Origin: Nitrospirota bacterium
GTDB lineage: Bacteria; Nitrospirota; Thermodesulfovibrionia; Thermodesulfovibrionales; Dissulfurispiraceae
Direction: 5' to 3'
NCBI GenBank assembly: GCA_016936655.1
Contig: JAFGXL010000020.1
Coordinates: 50,952-114,951 of the forward strand
DNA length: 64,000 bases
Shown here: positions 32,350 through 42,123 of the stretch, one piece after another
How the letters are laid out: each line of letters opens with the position of its first letter
How positions within the stretch are numbered: the stretch's first letter is position 1
Notes under the pieces: model-generated
The model's input: the letters and a program-made list of their open reading frames with translations, nothing else
Database searches by the model: none
What the model was told of the DNA's origin: nothing
Made by a program: the position numbers and the translations under genes

Positions 32350-35244
32350 ATGCTGAACAGTTCAGCAGAATATCTTGATACACAAAAAAGCGTGATGATA
32401 TCATCGCCTGCGGGCTCCGGCAAGACAGAGAAGTTGTCGAGGCGTTATATTGCACTGCTCAAGTCAGGTTCGCAGGTGGAGCGTATACTGGCGATAACAT
32501 TTACAGAAAAAGCAGCTGCTGAGATGAAGGAACGCATCATAAATATTCTCAGCAGAGAAGATCCTGAGTTGTTCGAAAAGCTTAAATCTAAAATACCAAG
32601 AATGCGCATATCTACTATTCATGCATTCTGCAGAAAAATCCTAAAGCGCTTCAGTATAGAGCTTGGACTCGATACTGATATGGATGTTATGGATGAGTTC
32701 CAGGCTAAAAATCTCTGGACCGAGTCCGTATATCAGGCTTTGATGTTAGATGCTGATGCAGACAGGCTTTTTCAGCGGGCAGTAAGCAGGCTCGGGATAA
32801 AGGGCTGGGGAGAACTAAATAATGCGCTGGATGTTATGCATTCAAGGCGTATAGTTATACAGTCAGGACTTGGTGAAAAGTGCATAGATATTGCAGGTAA
32901 GAGTTCAAGCGCAAAAGACCTGCTCGATATTTACATCAGATGCCTTGATCAGTACACTGCCAAAAAAAGGGCAAAGCGTCTCCTTGATTTCAATGATCTG
33001 GAGCTTATTGCATATGATGCCATATCATCCAGCCCTGAATGGCACAATATACTCTTCTCTTTTGATGAACATACTGACCATATGCTTGTTGATGAGTTTC
33101 AGGATACAAGTACACTGCAGTGGAAAATTATAGACAAACTTACAGAGGAGTGGAGATCAGGGCTTGGTGCAAAACGGTCTTCAGGACAGGAGCCTACGAT
33201 ATTTCTTGTGGGCGACGACAAACAGTCTATATATTCATTTCGCGGCGCTGATGTAGAGATATTTAGAAACACTCGAAAAAGACTGGACGAGTGGCTCGGC
33301 AGCCGGTACAGCTATATTGAGATCAAAGAGAATTTCAGAAGCCTACCAGCTGTTGTAAATTTTGTAAATGACTTTTTCTCCAGATATATGAGCAATGATA
33401 TATTCGGGGGAGGCTACAGAAATTTTGAGCCTACCCGTACAGGTGAAGGGCATGTTGAGCTTATAATGATTAACAGCTCTGCCAACTCTAGAGAAAATAG
33501 AAAACTTGAAGCTCAGGAGCTCGCAAGGCGCATAATCGAGCTCCATGGAGCTCCACAATCCAACTCAAAAAAATATACATATGGGGATATGGCAGTACTC
33601 TTTAGGAAGAGGACTCATCTCGCTCTTTTTGAAGAGGCATTCAAGCAGGCCGGCGTGCCTTTTGTTGTACTTAAAGGTATAGGGTTTTATTCAACTCCTG
33701 AAGTTAACCTTATGAATAGCTTAGTCTTTTTTCTTATAGATCCTTCTGACGACTACAGCCTGTTTAATCTGCTAAGGTCAAAGATTTTCAATATCGGATA
33801 TAAAGACCTCAAAAGCTTTCTTGATGAGGCCCGATCATCTTCAGTTTCTATGCCGCTATTCGATCATATGCAGACTCTTTTTGGCTCCAGAAAACCGAGT
33901 CAGCCTCAGCAGATAAAATTATGGAACGATAATGAGAAAGTATTCCTGACTGCTTATAATCAGTTAACCAGATGGCTGGAAATATTAGAGGGGAACCGGA
34001 TCTCATTGGCGCTCGAACAGCTGCTAGCTGATTCAGGAGCATGGAGGCATCTGTCAGACAGGCAGAGATACCTTAATGTACGAAAATTCATTAGGGTAGT
34101 TGAGGAGATGGAATCAAGGGGATTTTCCAGAGCTGAAATAAAAGATAACCTTATTGTTGCTGATGACAGGACTGATGAGCCAAAGGCAAATGTGAACGCA
34201 GAGGGGATGGATGCAGTAAGGATAATGACTATACATGCAGCCAAGGGGCTTCAGTTTCCTGTAGTTTTTCTTCCATGTCTGGATGAAAAGTCAGCTCCAA
34301 AATCACAGACTATAAATATATTCGAGCAGAATGGAAGGGTTACTATTGATGACGGCGGAGAGGATGGTAGCAGCGAGGAAATAAAAAAGATGATTAAGGC
34401 AAGAGCTGCAGAAGAAGACAAAAGGCTTTTCTACGTGGCAGCCACCCGCGCGATGGACAGATTGTATATGTCCGGCGTGTCTGGTAATAAGCCTTCAGAA
34501 AAGCTTGGCGCATTAGTTGAGGAATACGGTCTTGATCTGCCTCCAGGCGCTTGCCCATATGATCATCCTTTTGTATTCACATCTGTTGATCCGGCTGTGC
34601 AGTCTAATGGTAAAACTGCTGCATCTGTGTTTCAAAAAAATAAATATCACGACTTGGCAGATCAGATGGTGCATACAGGACCGATTGCTGTTGACAGTCC
34701 GCACGAACAGGGCTGGACTGATGTTACAGAAGAGATACAGAGAATCGGCAGGCATGGATCTGAAGAGTGGGCTGTTCAGGGCAGGGCGTTTCACAGGATA
34801 TTTGAACTCATATCCAGCGGCGCAACTGACATAAAAAACATAGATCAGATAATAAGCTCTGTGCTGCATGGCGAGAGATTGTCTTCTGTCTGGTACGACA
34901 AAATGTTCTTATCAATGAAAAAAGATATAACTGGTCTTGTAGACAAAGGCTACTATGACAGCATACTCCAGAAGCAGGCATCTTCTTTTTTTGAACTTCC
35001 TTTTGTTCTCAAAAAATCCGGCAGGACATTCAGGGGCAGGATAGACAGGGTAATAATCAAAGACTGCGTGGCGCATATCTACGACTACAAGACATTTCCT
35101 GTCAGAGATGATGAGATCTTTGATATCGCTTTTAAATATTCTGGGCAGATCAATCTTTATAGGGATGCTGTTGAAAAGATTTTTTCGTGTCCTGCAAAAG
35201 CGTATATTCTTTTTACCAATCTGCCGAATCTTGTCCAGCTTTGA
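32350..35244 (+). CDS. addA: AddA-like UvrD helicase-nuclease
   Basis: The 964-residue protein is a superfamily 1A helicase (Walker A SPAGSGKTEKL, TFTEKAAAEMKER, DEFQDTS, GDDKQSIYSFRGAD, ENFRS, MTIHAAKGLQFPVVFLP, VAATRAMDRLY) with a C-terminal RecB-like nuclease domain (FRGRIDRVI, then HIYDYKTF near residue 920). That architecture is AddA or a close relative. It would unwind and trim DNA ends with AddB, encoded in the same run. The ATG at 32350 is preceded by GGAGAG; a GTG at 32344 is less well placed. Confidence 0.88.
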   Translation: MLNSSAEYLDTQKSVMISSPAGSGKTEKLSRRYIALLKSGSQVERILAITFTEKAAAEMKERIINILSREDPELFEKLKSKIPRMRISTIHAFCRKILKRFSIELGLDTDMDVMDEFQAKNLWTESVYQALMLDADADRLFQRAVSRLGIKGWGELNNALDVMHSRRIVIQSGLGEKCIDIAGKSSSAKDLLDIYIRCLDQYTAKKRAKRLLDFNDLELIAYDAISSSPEWHNILFSFDEHTDHMLVDEFQDTSTLQWKIIDKLTEEWRSGLGAKRSSGQEPTIFLVGDDKQSIYSFRGADVEIFRNTRKRLDEWLGSRYSYIEIKENFRSLPAVVNFVNDFFSRYMSNDIFGGGYRNFEPTRTGEGHVELIMINSSANSRENRKLEAQELARRIIELHGAPQSNSKKYTYGDMAVLFRKRTHLALFEEAFKQAGVPFVVLKGIGFYSTPEVNLMNSLVFFLIDPSDDYSLFNLLRSKIFNIGYKDLKSFLDEARSSSVSMPLFDHMQTLFGSRKPSQPQQIKLWNDNEKVFLTAYNQLTRWLEILEGNRISLALEQLLADSGAWRHLSDRQRYLNVRKFIRVVEEMESRGFSRAEIKDNLIVADDRTDEPKANVNAEGMDAVRIMTIHAAKGLQFPVVFLPCLDEKSAPKSQTINIFEQNGRVTIDDGGEDGSSEEIKKMIKARAAEEDKRLFYVAATRAMDRLYMSGVSGNKPSEKLGALVEEYGLDLPPGACPYDHPFVFTSVDPAVQSNGKTAASVFQKNKYHDLADQMVHTGPIAVDSPHEQGWTDVTEEIQRIGRHGSEEWAVQGRAFHRIFELISSGATDIKNIDQIISSVLHGERLSSVWYDKMFLSMKKDITGLVDKGYYDSILQKQASSFFELPFVLKKSGRTFRGRIDRVIIKDCVAHIYDYKTFPVRDDEIFDIAFKYSGQINLYRDAVEKIFSCPAKAYILFTNLPNLVQL

Positions 35245-35336
35245 GTTTTTTTTCTGTATAGTAGGGGTATCCATTAGTTATAATAAATATACTGTTCTCG
35301 GTTCTTAACCGTCTATCCAGCATCCAGGAGGTTGAT

Positions 35337-36101
35337 ATGCTTACACCATCCTTAATGACTCTGTTGTTTATTATTTTTATTGTCGTATATTTTCTCAACA
35401 GCGCATTAAAAATACTCAAAGAGTATGAAAGAGCGGTTATATTCCGTCTAGGCAGGATTATACCTGTCAAGGGTCCCGGCCTTATTCTTCTGTGGCCAAT
35501 CATAGACAAGATGGTAAGAATAAGCCTAAGAACAGTAACAATGGATGTTCCTCCGCAGGACATTATCACAAAAGATAATATTACTGTGAAGGTTAATGCT
35601 GTCATCTACTTTAGACCTGTAGATCCGATAAGGGCTGTCACTCAGGTTGAAGACTTTTATTACGCAACATCCCAGATTGCCCAGACAACACTCAGGAGCA
35701 TACTCGGACAGAGCCAACTAGATGACCTGCTCGCAAAGAGGGATGAGTTGAACGGTGAGCTTCAGAAGGTAATCGATCTCCAGACAGAGCCTTGGGGTGT
35801 TAAGGTTAGCGCTGTTGAGGTGAAGAATGTTGATCTCCCGAGTGAAATGCTCAGGGCTATAGCAAGACAGGCTGAGGCAGAGAGGGAGAGAAGGGCGAAG
35901 ATTATACATGCTGAGGGCGAGCAGCAGGCTGCGCAAAAGCTGGCTGATGCAGCAAAGATAATATCCTCTGAGCCTGCAACTCTTCAGCTCAGATTCCTGC
36001 AGACATTGACAGAGGTTGCTACTGAGAAAAACTCGACCATAATATTCCCAGTGCCAATAGACATAATAAAGCATTTTATGGAAGCTGCTGATAAAAAATA
36101 G
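35337..36101 (+). CDS. Slipin/stomatin-like SPFH membrane protein
   Basis: The 254-residue protein has one N-terminal membrane segment (about residues 5-22) and an SPFH domain with [31 protein letters not shown] and [16 protein letters not shown], followed by a helical region rich in A, E and R ([21 protein letters not shown]). Slipins organise membrane microdomains and are often paired with NfeD proteases; here the neighbour is a TVP38 membrane protein instead. GGAGGTTGAT precedes the ATG. Confidence 0.9.
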   Translation: MLTPSLMTLLFIIFIVVYFLNSALKILKEYERAVIFRLGRIIPVKGPGLILLWPIIDKMVRISLRTVTMDVPPQDIITKDNITVKVNAVIYFRPVDPIRAVTQVEDFYYATSQIAQTTLRSILGQSQLDDLLAKRDELNGELQKVIDLQTEPWGVKVSAVEVKNVDLPSEMLRAIARQAEAERERRAKIIHAEGEQQAAQKLADAAKIISSEPATLQLRFLQTLTEVATEKNSTIIFPVPIDIIKHFMEAADKK

Positions 36102-36114
36102 TCTGCAGCTTTGC

Positions 36115-36120
36115 AGGAGA
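36115..36120 (+). promoter_or_regulatory. Ribosome binding site pointing to an ATT start codon
   Basis: AGGAGA lies 7 nt before ATT at 36127, and no ATG, GTG or TTG is in frame until TTG at 36193. The spacing is ideal for initiation at ATT. Confidence 0.6.
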
Positions 36121-36126
36121 AGTTAG

Positions 36127-36867
36127 ATTAACGGCAATAGTACAGAAAAGAAGACCAAACGGCTTGCCTGGGAAAAGCTGCTTATCCTCATATTGATAGT
36201 TGGGGGCCTGACTTTTATATTCTATAAGACAGGTCTTATCCACTTTTTTATGAGCAAAGAGAAGATGCTTTCCTTTATTGACAGTCTGGGCCCTCTCGGT
36301 GTTGTGGGGTTTATACTTATACAGACCGCACAGGTCGTAGCTGCGCCTATACCCGGAGAGGTGACTGGACTGCTCGGAGGTTTTATCTACGGCCCTCTGC
36401 TAGGTGTAATATTCTCGACAATTGGGCTGACTCTAGGTTCTTATATAGCATTTTCTCTGTCTCGCACATTCGGTAGGCCTTTTGTCGACAGGTTTGTCAG
36501 TAAATCTGTAATGTCCAGATTCGATTATCTGCTGCACCACAAAGGCGCTTTTCTTGTATTTTTGCTCTTTCTTATACCCGGATTTCCGAAAGATTATCTT
36601 TGTTATATCCTCGGTCTGGGGCATCTTACTACAATGGAGTTCTTGGTCATTGGTTCTCTGGGCAGATTGTTTGGCACAATATTGCTGACACTCGGAGGAG
36701 ACTATATAAGAACTAGCCAGTATGGAAAATTCTTCATACTGGTGGGTGTAGCTGTTGTTGTAATTTTTACTGCTATGGCGTATAGAGACAGGCTGGAACG
36801 TATTTTCAGACGCTGGCACATATATTCCAAAAGGACAAGAAAACGGAATAACGGCAAGCCGCGTTGA
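36127..36867 (+). CDS. TVP38/TMEM64 (DedA-like) membrane protein, probable ATT start
   Basis: The 246-residue protein has about six hydrophobic segments and the SNARE-associated/VTT motifs GEVTGLLGGFIYGPLLG and LFLIPGFPKDYLCYILGL. The family is linked to lipid movement between membrane leaflets, though the substrate here is unknown. An in-frame stop at 36124 precedes ATT at 36127, which has AGGAGA at 7 nt. Starting at TTG 36193 instead would cut the first membrane helix (KLLILILIVGGLTFIFY). A CTG at 36178 is a third, weaker option. It is 25 nt after the slipin gene. Confidence 0.82.
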   Translation: MNGNSTEKKTKRLAWEKLLILILIVGGLTFIFYKTGLIHFFMSKEKMLSFIDSLGPLGVVGFILIQTAQVVAAPIPGEVTGLLGGFIYGPLLGVIFSTIGLTLGSYIAFSLSRTFGRPFVDRFVSKSVMSRFDYLLHHKGAFLVFLLFLIPGFPKDYLCYILGLGHLTTMEFLVIGSLGRLFGTILLTLGGDYIRTSQYGKFFILVGVAVVVIFTAMAYRDRLERIFRRWHIYSKRTRKRNNGKPR

Positions 36868-36946
36868 TTGTTTGAGGTGTCTGAATTTGCATCCGGGTGT
36901 GATATAATTTTGACTTAATTAAACAAACTACAGGAGCAGAAAATTT

Positions 36947-38530
36947 ATGGGGAAAAGTTCGGGATCAACAAAAATACTTATGTCCGGCAATGAGGCTATA
37001 GCTGTCGGAGCTGTAGAGGCTGGCATATCCCTGGCTGTAGGATATCCAGGCACTCCGTCTACGGATATTATCGAGTACCTGGCAAAAAATTTCAGCGGCA
37101 ATGCTCAGTGGGTGCTGAATGAAAAAATAGCACTTGAGACAGCGATAGGCGCTTCATATGCAGGCAAAAGGGTGCTCTGCACAATGAAGCATGTCGGACT
37201 GAATGTGGCAGCAGACCCGCTGATGTCCATATCATATCTTGGGGTAAAGGGCGGACTGGCGCTTCTTGTGGCTGACGATCCGGGAGCCTATTCATCACAG
37301 AATGAGCAGGACTCCAGATTTTATGCAAAGTTCGCAAATATTCCATGTCTTGAGCCTTCGGATGCGCAGGAAGCTAAGGATATGACAAAAGCTGCATTTG
37401 ATCTATCAGAAGAGTTCAGTCTGCCTATAATGCTCAGGAGCGTTACTAGAATATCCCATTCTGCAACACCTGTAGAGATTAATGATCCGAGGCCGGAAAA
37501 CCCTGTATCTCTGGTTAAAGATCCTGCTCATATGCTTGCTGTACCTAGTAATGTTATAAGATGCCATAAAGAGTTGAATGACAAGTATGCCCGTCTTGCA
37601 GAGTGGTCTGTAACTTCTGGATTTAACAAAGTTACACGCTCAGGATATAAAAAAGGCATCATAGCCTCTGGTATCGCATATGCCTACGCTAATGAGGCTG
37701 GGGCGGAATACAATATGCTTAAAATCGGTTTTTATCCGTTTCCTGAAAAGATCATAGCTAATTTTGTGAAAGATCTTGATGAGGTCTGGGTTATGGAAGA
37801 GGGCGAGCCTCTTATTGAGGAGATAGCTAGACGATATCATAAAAATGTTAAAGGAAAACTCTCAGGAGACTTTAGTAGAGAGGGCGAGCTTGGTCCGGAC
37901 GCCATGCTGCCGCAGTCTACTGATGATACAGAGATAAAAGCTTGTCTATTCAGTCAGGATGAACTGGCAAAAAGGCCTCCGGTAATGTGTCCGGGATGTC
38001 CGCACAGAGAGCTTTATAAGGCATTAAAAGAAGCAGGTCCTGTATTTACCACTGGTGATATAGGCTGCTATACATTAGGAGCTGCACCTCCGCTTTCCGC
38101 AATGGATACATGTTTGTGCATGGGAGCTAGCATAAGCAAGGCAGCAGGTATATCATATCAAGGTATAAAGAGAGTAGCTGCTGTTATAGGAGACTCCACA
38201 TTTCTTCATTCGGGTATTCCTGCTCTTATAAGTGCCGTATACAATAAGGCAAATATATTGGTTCTGATACTCGATAACTCATGTGTAGCCATGACAGGTC
38301 ACCAGCCGACTCCGCTTACAGGCCAGACAGCGAAGAAGGAAGAGGGCGGCAGGGTGTCGCTCAAAGATCTCTGCCTCGCATGCGGCTCTGCTTCTGTTGA
38401 GGCGGTAAATCCGTACAAGATTGATGATACTGCAAAAGTTATAAGTGAGAAGCTTGCTGCTGATGGTGTGCATGTGATAATTTCCGAGAGTCCATGCGTG
38501 CTCATAGCAGGCAAACTTAAAAAGGCTTAG
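36947..38530 (+). CDS. iorA: Indolepyruvate:ferredoxin oxidoreductase alpha subunit lacking the C-terminal ferredoxin domain
   Basis: The 527-residue protein has the IorA core: GNEAIAVGAVEAG, VGYPGTPSTDIIE, LNEKIALETAIGASYAG, CPGCPHRELY, GDIGCYTLG, and the thiamin-diphosphate part GDSTFLHSGI...NS. It would oxidatively decarboxylate arylpyruvates to aryl-CoA with reduced ferredoxin. Typical IorA proteins exceed 600 residues and end in a 2[4Fe-4S] domain; this one stops at SPCVLIAGKLKKA and a strong terminator follows. iorB lies on a convergent operon 3.6 kb away, an unusual split. CAGGAG precedes the ATG. Confidence 0.9.
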   Translation: MGKSSGSTKILMSGNEAIAVGAVEAGISLAVGYPGTPSTDIIEYLAKNFSGNAQWVLNEKIALETAIGASYAGKRVLCTMKHVGLNVAADPLMSISYLGVKGGLALLVADDPGAYSSQNEQDSRFYAKFANIPCLEPSDAQEAKDMTKAAFDLSEEFSLPIMLRSVTRISHSATPVEINDPRPENPVSLVKDPAHMLAVPSNVIRCHKELNDKYARLAEWSVTSGFNKVTRSGYKKGIIASGIAYAYANEAGAEYNMLKIGFYPFPEKIIANFVKDLDEVWVMEEGEPLIEEIARRYHKNVKGKLSGDFSREGELGPDAMLPQSTDDTEIKACLFSQDELAKRPPVMCPGCPHRELYKALKEAGPVFTTGDIGCYTLGAAPPLSAMDTCLCMGASISKAAGISYQGIKRVAAVIGDSTFLHSGIPALISAVYNKANILVLILDNSCVAMTGHQPTPLTGQTAKKEEGGRVSLKDLCLACGSASVEAVNPYKIDDTAKVISEKLAADGVHVIISESPCVLIAGKLKKA

Positions 38531-38547
38531 GCTGACAAAAATATTTT

Positions 38548-38586
38548 CACGAGGCGTTCCGCAGACGCGGAACGCCTCGTGTTTTT
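38548..38586. terminator. Bidirectional terminator between iorA and the first ACT gene
   Basis: A perfect 15-bp stem (38548-38562 with 38567-38581) with the 4-nt loop AGAC is flanked by T-runs on both strands (38582-38586 on plus; the A-rich 38536-38541 on minus). It separates two convergent genes and overlaps the minus-strand stop codon. Confidence 0.92.
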
Positions 38587-39016
38587 AAAGGCTGTATACT
38601 TTATCTGATGGGAGTACTTCTATGCCTGCTTTTTTGAGTGCCTTTGCCGCAGGGAGGGTCTTTTCTGTTCTTAAAACAACCAGAGCTTTTTTGCCGCTCT
38701 TTTCAACAAATGCGTATAGATACTCGACATTCATATCAGCGTCATTTAGTACCTTAAGGACACTTGCGAGTCCTCCGGGCTTGTCCGGCACCTCTACAAC
38801 TATCACATCGTTTTCACTTACAGTGAAGTTGCTCTTTCTTAGCGCTTTTTTTGCCTTGTCTGGATCAGGTAGTATAAGCCTTAATATCCCGAAATCAGCT
38901 GTGTCAGCTATCGAGAGGGCGCGTATATTAAGCTTTGCTGATGCAATAGTATCAAGCGCTTCCTGAAGCCTGCCTCTTCTGTTTTCAAGAAAAACGGATA
39001 TCTGCTTTACTTTCAT
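38585..39016 (-). CDS. Tandem ACT-domain protein (1)
   Basis: The 143-residue protein consists of two ACT domains in a row (about 1-70 and 71-143): the first starts MKVKQISVFLENRRGRL, the second VVEVPDKPGGLASVLKVL. Such double-ACT proteins bind amino acids and are often encoded next to phenylacetate-CoA ligases, as here. It may regulate the ligase PaaK allosterically or the pathway genes. It is 10 nt downstream of the paaK gene on the same strand. A second copy lies at 40.4 kb. Confidence 0.86.
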   Translation of the reverse strand: MKVKQISVFLENRRGRLQEALDTIASAKLNIRALSIADTADFGILRLILPDPDKAKKALRKSNFTVSENDVIVVEVPDKPGGLASVLKVLNDADMNVEYLYAFVEKSGKKALVVLRTEKTLPAAKALKKAGIEVLPSDKVYSL

Positions 39017-39026
39017 AGCATTCTCC

Positions 39027-40325
39027 TTATATTGCTCGTTTGTCTATAACTCTGATAGCCTTGCCTTCGCTTCTGGGCAAAGACTTTGGCTCAACAAGAG
39101 TGACCTTGACTCTCAGGCCTATAGCTTTTTCTATATGGTTTTCTATCTTGTCACGAACAGCTTCAAGGTGTCTGATCTCGTCTGAGAATATCTCTTTTGT
39201 TGCTTCAACCTGCACCTCTATTTCATCAAGGTGATGAGGTCTTGTTACTATTATCTGGTAATGAGGCTCTATGCCTTTCATCTCTAACAGGGCTTTTTCA
39301 ATTTGTGATGGGAATACTATTACGCCCCTTATTTTGAGCATATCGTCGCTTCTGCCTGTTATGCGCTCCATCCGGACTGTTGTCCTTCCGCATGCGCATT
39401 TGCCTCTGTGAAGTGCTGTTATGTCTTTTGTCCTGAACCTGATCATAGGCATGCCTTCACGAGTAAGGGTAGTCAGCACCAGTTCGCCTTTTTCACCGTC
39501 TGGCAGAGGTTCCAGAGTGTCAGGAGATATTATTTCCGGATAGAAGTGGTCTTCAGAAATATGCAGTCCGTTTTTTGCTTCGCATTCATGGGCAACTCCC
39601 GGTCCTATTATCTCTGTGAGGCCGTAAATATTGAGTGCTGTTATTTTGAGTCTTTTTTCTATCTCATTGCGTATGCTTTCTGTCCACATCTCTGCACCGA
39701 AGCAGCCGGACTTAAGCTTTATCTTGCGCATATTTATGCCTGCCTCATAAGCAGCTTCTGCGAGATAAAGCGCATATGACGGAGTGCATGTGATGATTGT
39801 TGTGCCGAAGTCCTGCATTATCTGGAGCTGTCTTTTTGTCTGGCCTGCTGAGATGGGTACGATTGTGGCTCCAATCCTGTGTACTCCATAGTGCACTCCA
39901 AGCCCGCCAGTGAAAAGACCATAGCCGTAGCAGTTTTGTATAATGTCTTCGTTTGTTGCTCCTGCCATTGTGAGTGCCCTTGCCATCACCTCGCTCCAGG
40001 TATCTATATCTCTTCTTGTGTATCCAGCAACCACAGGAGTGCCGGTTGTTCCGGATGATGTATGAACCTCTACAATTTCATTCATAGGCACAGCAAACAT
40101 ATTGAAAGGATAACCTTCCCTTAGATCAGCCTTTGAAGTGAATGGGAGTTTTGAGATATCTGACAGCTGTTTTATGTCAGAATATTTAATCTTCTGTTTT
40201 GCACTTCTTTTTTTGTAGTATGGAGTTTTTTCGTATGCTGTTTTTACAGTATCTCTAAGCCTGTTAAGCTGGAGATCCTCTCTTTTTTTGTCAGACATGC
40301 ATTCAGCAGTCTTGTTCCAGATCAT
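39027..40325 (-). CDS. paaK: Phenylacetate-CoA ligase (1)
   Basis: The 432-residue AMP-forming ligase has the adenylation motif [12 protein letters not shown], the motif [22 protein letters not shown] and the C-terminal [20 protein letters not shown]. It activates phenylacetate or a similar aryl acid with CoA and ATP. GGAGG lies upstream of the ATG. It is part of the five-gene minus-strand run iorB-paaK-ACT-paaK-ACT and is a diverged paralog of the copy at 40.8-42.1 kb. Confidence 0.93.
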   Translation of the reverse strand: MIWNKTAECMSDKKREDLQLNRLRDTVKTAYEKTPYYKKRSAKQKIKYSDIKQLSDISKLPFTSKADLREGYPFNMFAVPMNEIVEVHTSSGTTGTPVVAGYTRRDIDTWSEVMARALTMAGATNEDIIQNCYGYGLFTGGLGVHYGVHRIGATIVPISAGQTKRQLQIMQDFGTTIITCTPSYALYLAEAAYEAGINMRKIKLKSGCFGAEMWTESIRNEIEKRLKITALNIYGLTEIIGPGVAHECEAKNGLHISEDHFYPEIISPDTLEPLPDGEKGELVLTTLTREGMPMIRFRTKDITALHRGKCACGRTTVRMERITGRSDDMLKIRGVIVFPSQIEKALLEMKGIEPHYQIIVTRPHHLDEIEVQVEATKEIFSDEIRHLEAVRDKIENHIEKAIGLRVKVTLVEPKSLPRSEGKAIRVIDKRAI

Positions 40326-40356
40326 TTTATATTACCTCCGCCTCGGTTTGAGTGTT

Positions 40357-40776
40357 CTATTCAGGATAAAAGAGAAGTCCTTCCCTGCTGAGTCTATCTT
40401 TTACGTCTTCAATGTCTTCGACCTCTACAAGCAGATATGCCTTTTCACGATGCCCATCAACAAATACATGGGCATTTTCGATATTAATGTTGTTTTTGGT
40501 AAGCAGGTGTGTCACGAAATAGAGTCCACCAGGCTTGTCCTGCAGCTTTATACCGAGCACTTCATTAAGCGTAGCTGTAAACCCATTCTGTTTCAGCGTT
40601 TCCAGCGCAAGGTTGCTGTTGTCTACTATGAACTTTATAGCTCCGAAGCCTTCGGTAGTAGTTGTTATGGAAATCGCAAGAATGTTGATGCCTGCATCAG
40701 CCAGTGCTTTTGTGATCTTCTCGATTTTTCCCGGCTTGTTTTCAGCAAATACTGACAGCTGCCTCAATGTCTTCAT
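40357..40776 (-). CDS. Tandem ACT-domain protein (2)
   Basis: The 139-residue protein has two ACT domains: MKTLRQLSVFAENKPGKIEKI first, then GIKLQDKPGGLYFVTHLL. Its architecture matches the copy at 38.6 kb, each following its own paaK gene. AAGGAG supports the ATG at 40776; an upstream GTG at 40797 overlaps the end of the preceding paaK. It lies 31 nt upstream of the next paaK. A ligand has not been established. Confidence 0.85.
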   Translation of the reverse strand: MKTLRQLSVFAENKPGKIEKITKALADAGINILAISITTTTEGFGAIKFIVDNSNLALETLKQNGFTATLNEVLGIKLQDKPGGLYFVTHLLTKNNINIENAHVFVDGHREKAYLLVEVEDIEDVKDRLSREGLLFYPE

Positions 40777-40793
40777 TGCCTGCTCCTTTGTTG

Positions 40794-42086
40794 TCACATT
40801 GTTCGGGTATCAATTACCCTTACGGCCTTTCCTTCGCTGACCGGAAGAGTTCCGGGCTCCAGCAGCTCAACAACTGGTTTGACAAGAATCTCGTTTTTCA
40901 ATCTTTCTGTAATCTCGTTTCTGAGTGTTACTATATGTTCAACTTTTCCGTCAAACATGTTTTTGTCAATCTCGACCTTGACTGTCATCTTGTCGAGATT
41001 CTCAAGATTGATCTGATAGTTTTCAGCAACACCTTTTACGCTCATGAGCACTCTTTCGATCTGCTGAGGATATATGTTGACTCCCTTAACGATAAACATA
41101 TCATCAGCCCTGCCTATGATCCTGTGTATTCTTCTGTGAGTCCTTCCGCATGGACATTTATCAGGCAGAATTTTTGTAATATCTTTTGTCCTGTATCTAA
41201 GGATAGGCATAGCCTCCCTGTTGAGTGTGGTTAGCACTAGCTCGCCTTCTTCTCCGTCTGGAATCGGCTCTCCGGTAACAGGATCGAGTATCTCCATTAG
41301 AAAGTTATCTTCCCAGAGATGGAGGCCGTTCTTTCTTTCACACTCAAATGCTACCCCAGGCCCGTTCATTTCCGAAAGTCCGTAGCAGTTGTATGCGTCT
41401 ACCTTGAGGAGTGACTCGATTTTTTTGCGTGTCTCCTCTGTGTACGGTTCTGCGCCCACATAGGCTTTTTTGAGAGAAAGATCGGTTGCTGGGTCTAGAC
41501 CCTGCTTCTGAAGTACAGAAGCGAGATACAGACCATAGCTGGGGGTTATATGTATTGCGGTTGTTTCGAAGTCCTGCATCAGGGATATCTGTCTTGCTGT
41601 ATTGCCCGGTCCTGCTGGTATGACCATGCAGCCGATCTTTTCTGCTCCGTAATGCATCATGAGAGCGCCTGTGAAGAGACCGTAGGTCATCATGTTCTGG
41701 AATATGTCTGTATTTCTAAGGCCTGTCATATAGAGGCTTCTTGCCATTAAATCAGATGCTGCATCAATGTCGTGCTTCGAGAAGAATATGGCTTTTGGTT
41801 TGCCTGTTGTACCGCTGGATGTATGAAGTCTCACTATATCTTTTTTAGGTATGGCGAGTAGGCCGTCAGGAAAGTTTTCTCTCAGGTCTTCTCTTGTGGT
41901 GAAAGGGAGTTTCCTTATGTCAGAAACAGTTTTTATGTCTGCCGGCTTTACTCCTGCAAGATCCATCTGCTTTTTATAAAACTGAATATTCGAATATAGG
42001 CTTTCGACTGTTTTTTTTAGTCTTGCGGCCTGCTGCTCAGAGAGCGAAACGGCATCAATTGTTTCAGCTTCTTTATTCCAATACAT
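40794..42086 (-). CDS. paaK: Phenylacetate-CoA ligase (2)
   Basis: The 430-residue protein has [39 protein letters not shown] and GRADDMFIVKGVNIYPQQIE, all hallmarks of AMP-forming phenylacetate-CoA ligases. The lysine in GTTGKP differs from GTTGTP in the first copy, so the two paralogs may have different substrates or roles. It follows iorB by 37 nt, which links CoA activation of aryl acids with arylpyruvate oxidation. Confidence 0.93.
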   Translation of the reverse strand: MYWNKEAETIDAVSLSEQQAARLKKTVESLYSNIQFYKKQMDLAGVKPADIKTVSDIRKLPFTTREDLRENFPDGLLAIPKKDIVRLHTSSGTTGKPKAIFFSKHDIDAASDLMARSLYMTGLRNTDIFQNMMTYGLFTGALMMHYGAEKIGCMVIPAGPGNTARQISLMQDFETTAIHITPSYGLYLASVLQKQGLDPATDLSLKKAYVGAEPYTEETRKKIESLLKVDAYNCYGLSEMNGPGVAFECERKNGLHLWEDNFLMEILDPVTGEPIPDGEEGELVLTTLNREAMPILRYRTKDITKILPDKCPCGRTHRRIHRIIGRADDMFIVKGVNIYPQQIERVLMSVKGVAENYQINLENLDKMTVKVEIDKNMFDGKVEHIVTLRNEITERLKNEILVKPVVELLEPGTLPVSEGKAVRVIDTRTM

Positions 42087-42123
42087 TAATCTCTCCCGAT
42101 TAAGTTGATTATATTGCTAAGTC

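Noticed and set aside
34517..34834. Antisense and alternative-frame ORFs inside addA (also at 24718-25260, 13017-13232 and others)
   Set aside because: They lack ribosome sites and family motifs and lie within clear coding genes on another frame or strand.
38521..38590. Possible frameshift that removed the IorA ferredoxin domain
   Set aside because: No downstream ferredoxin-like cysteine motif is found in any frame before the terminator and the convergent gene.
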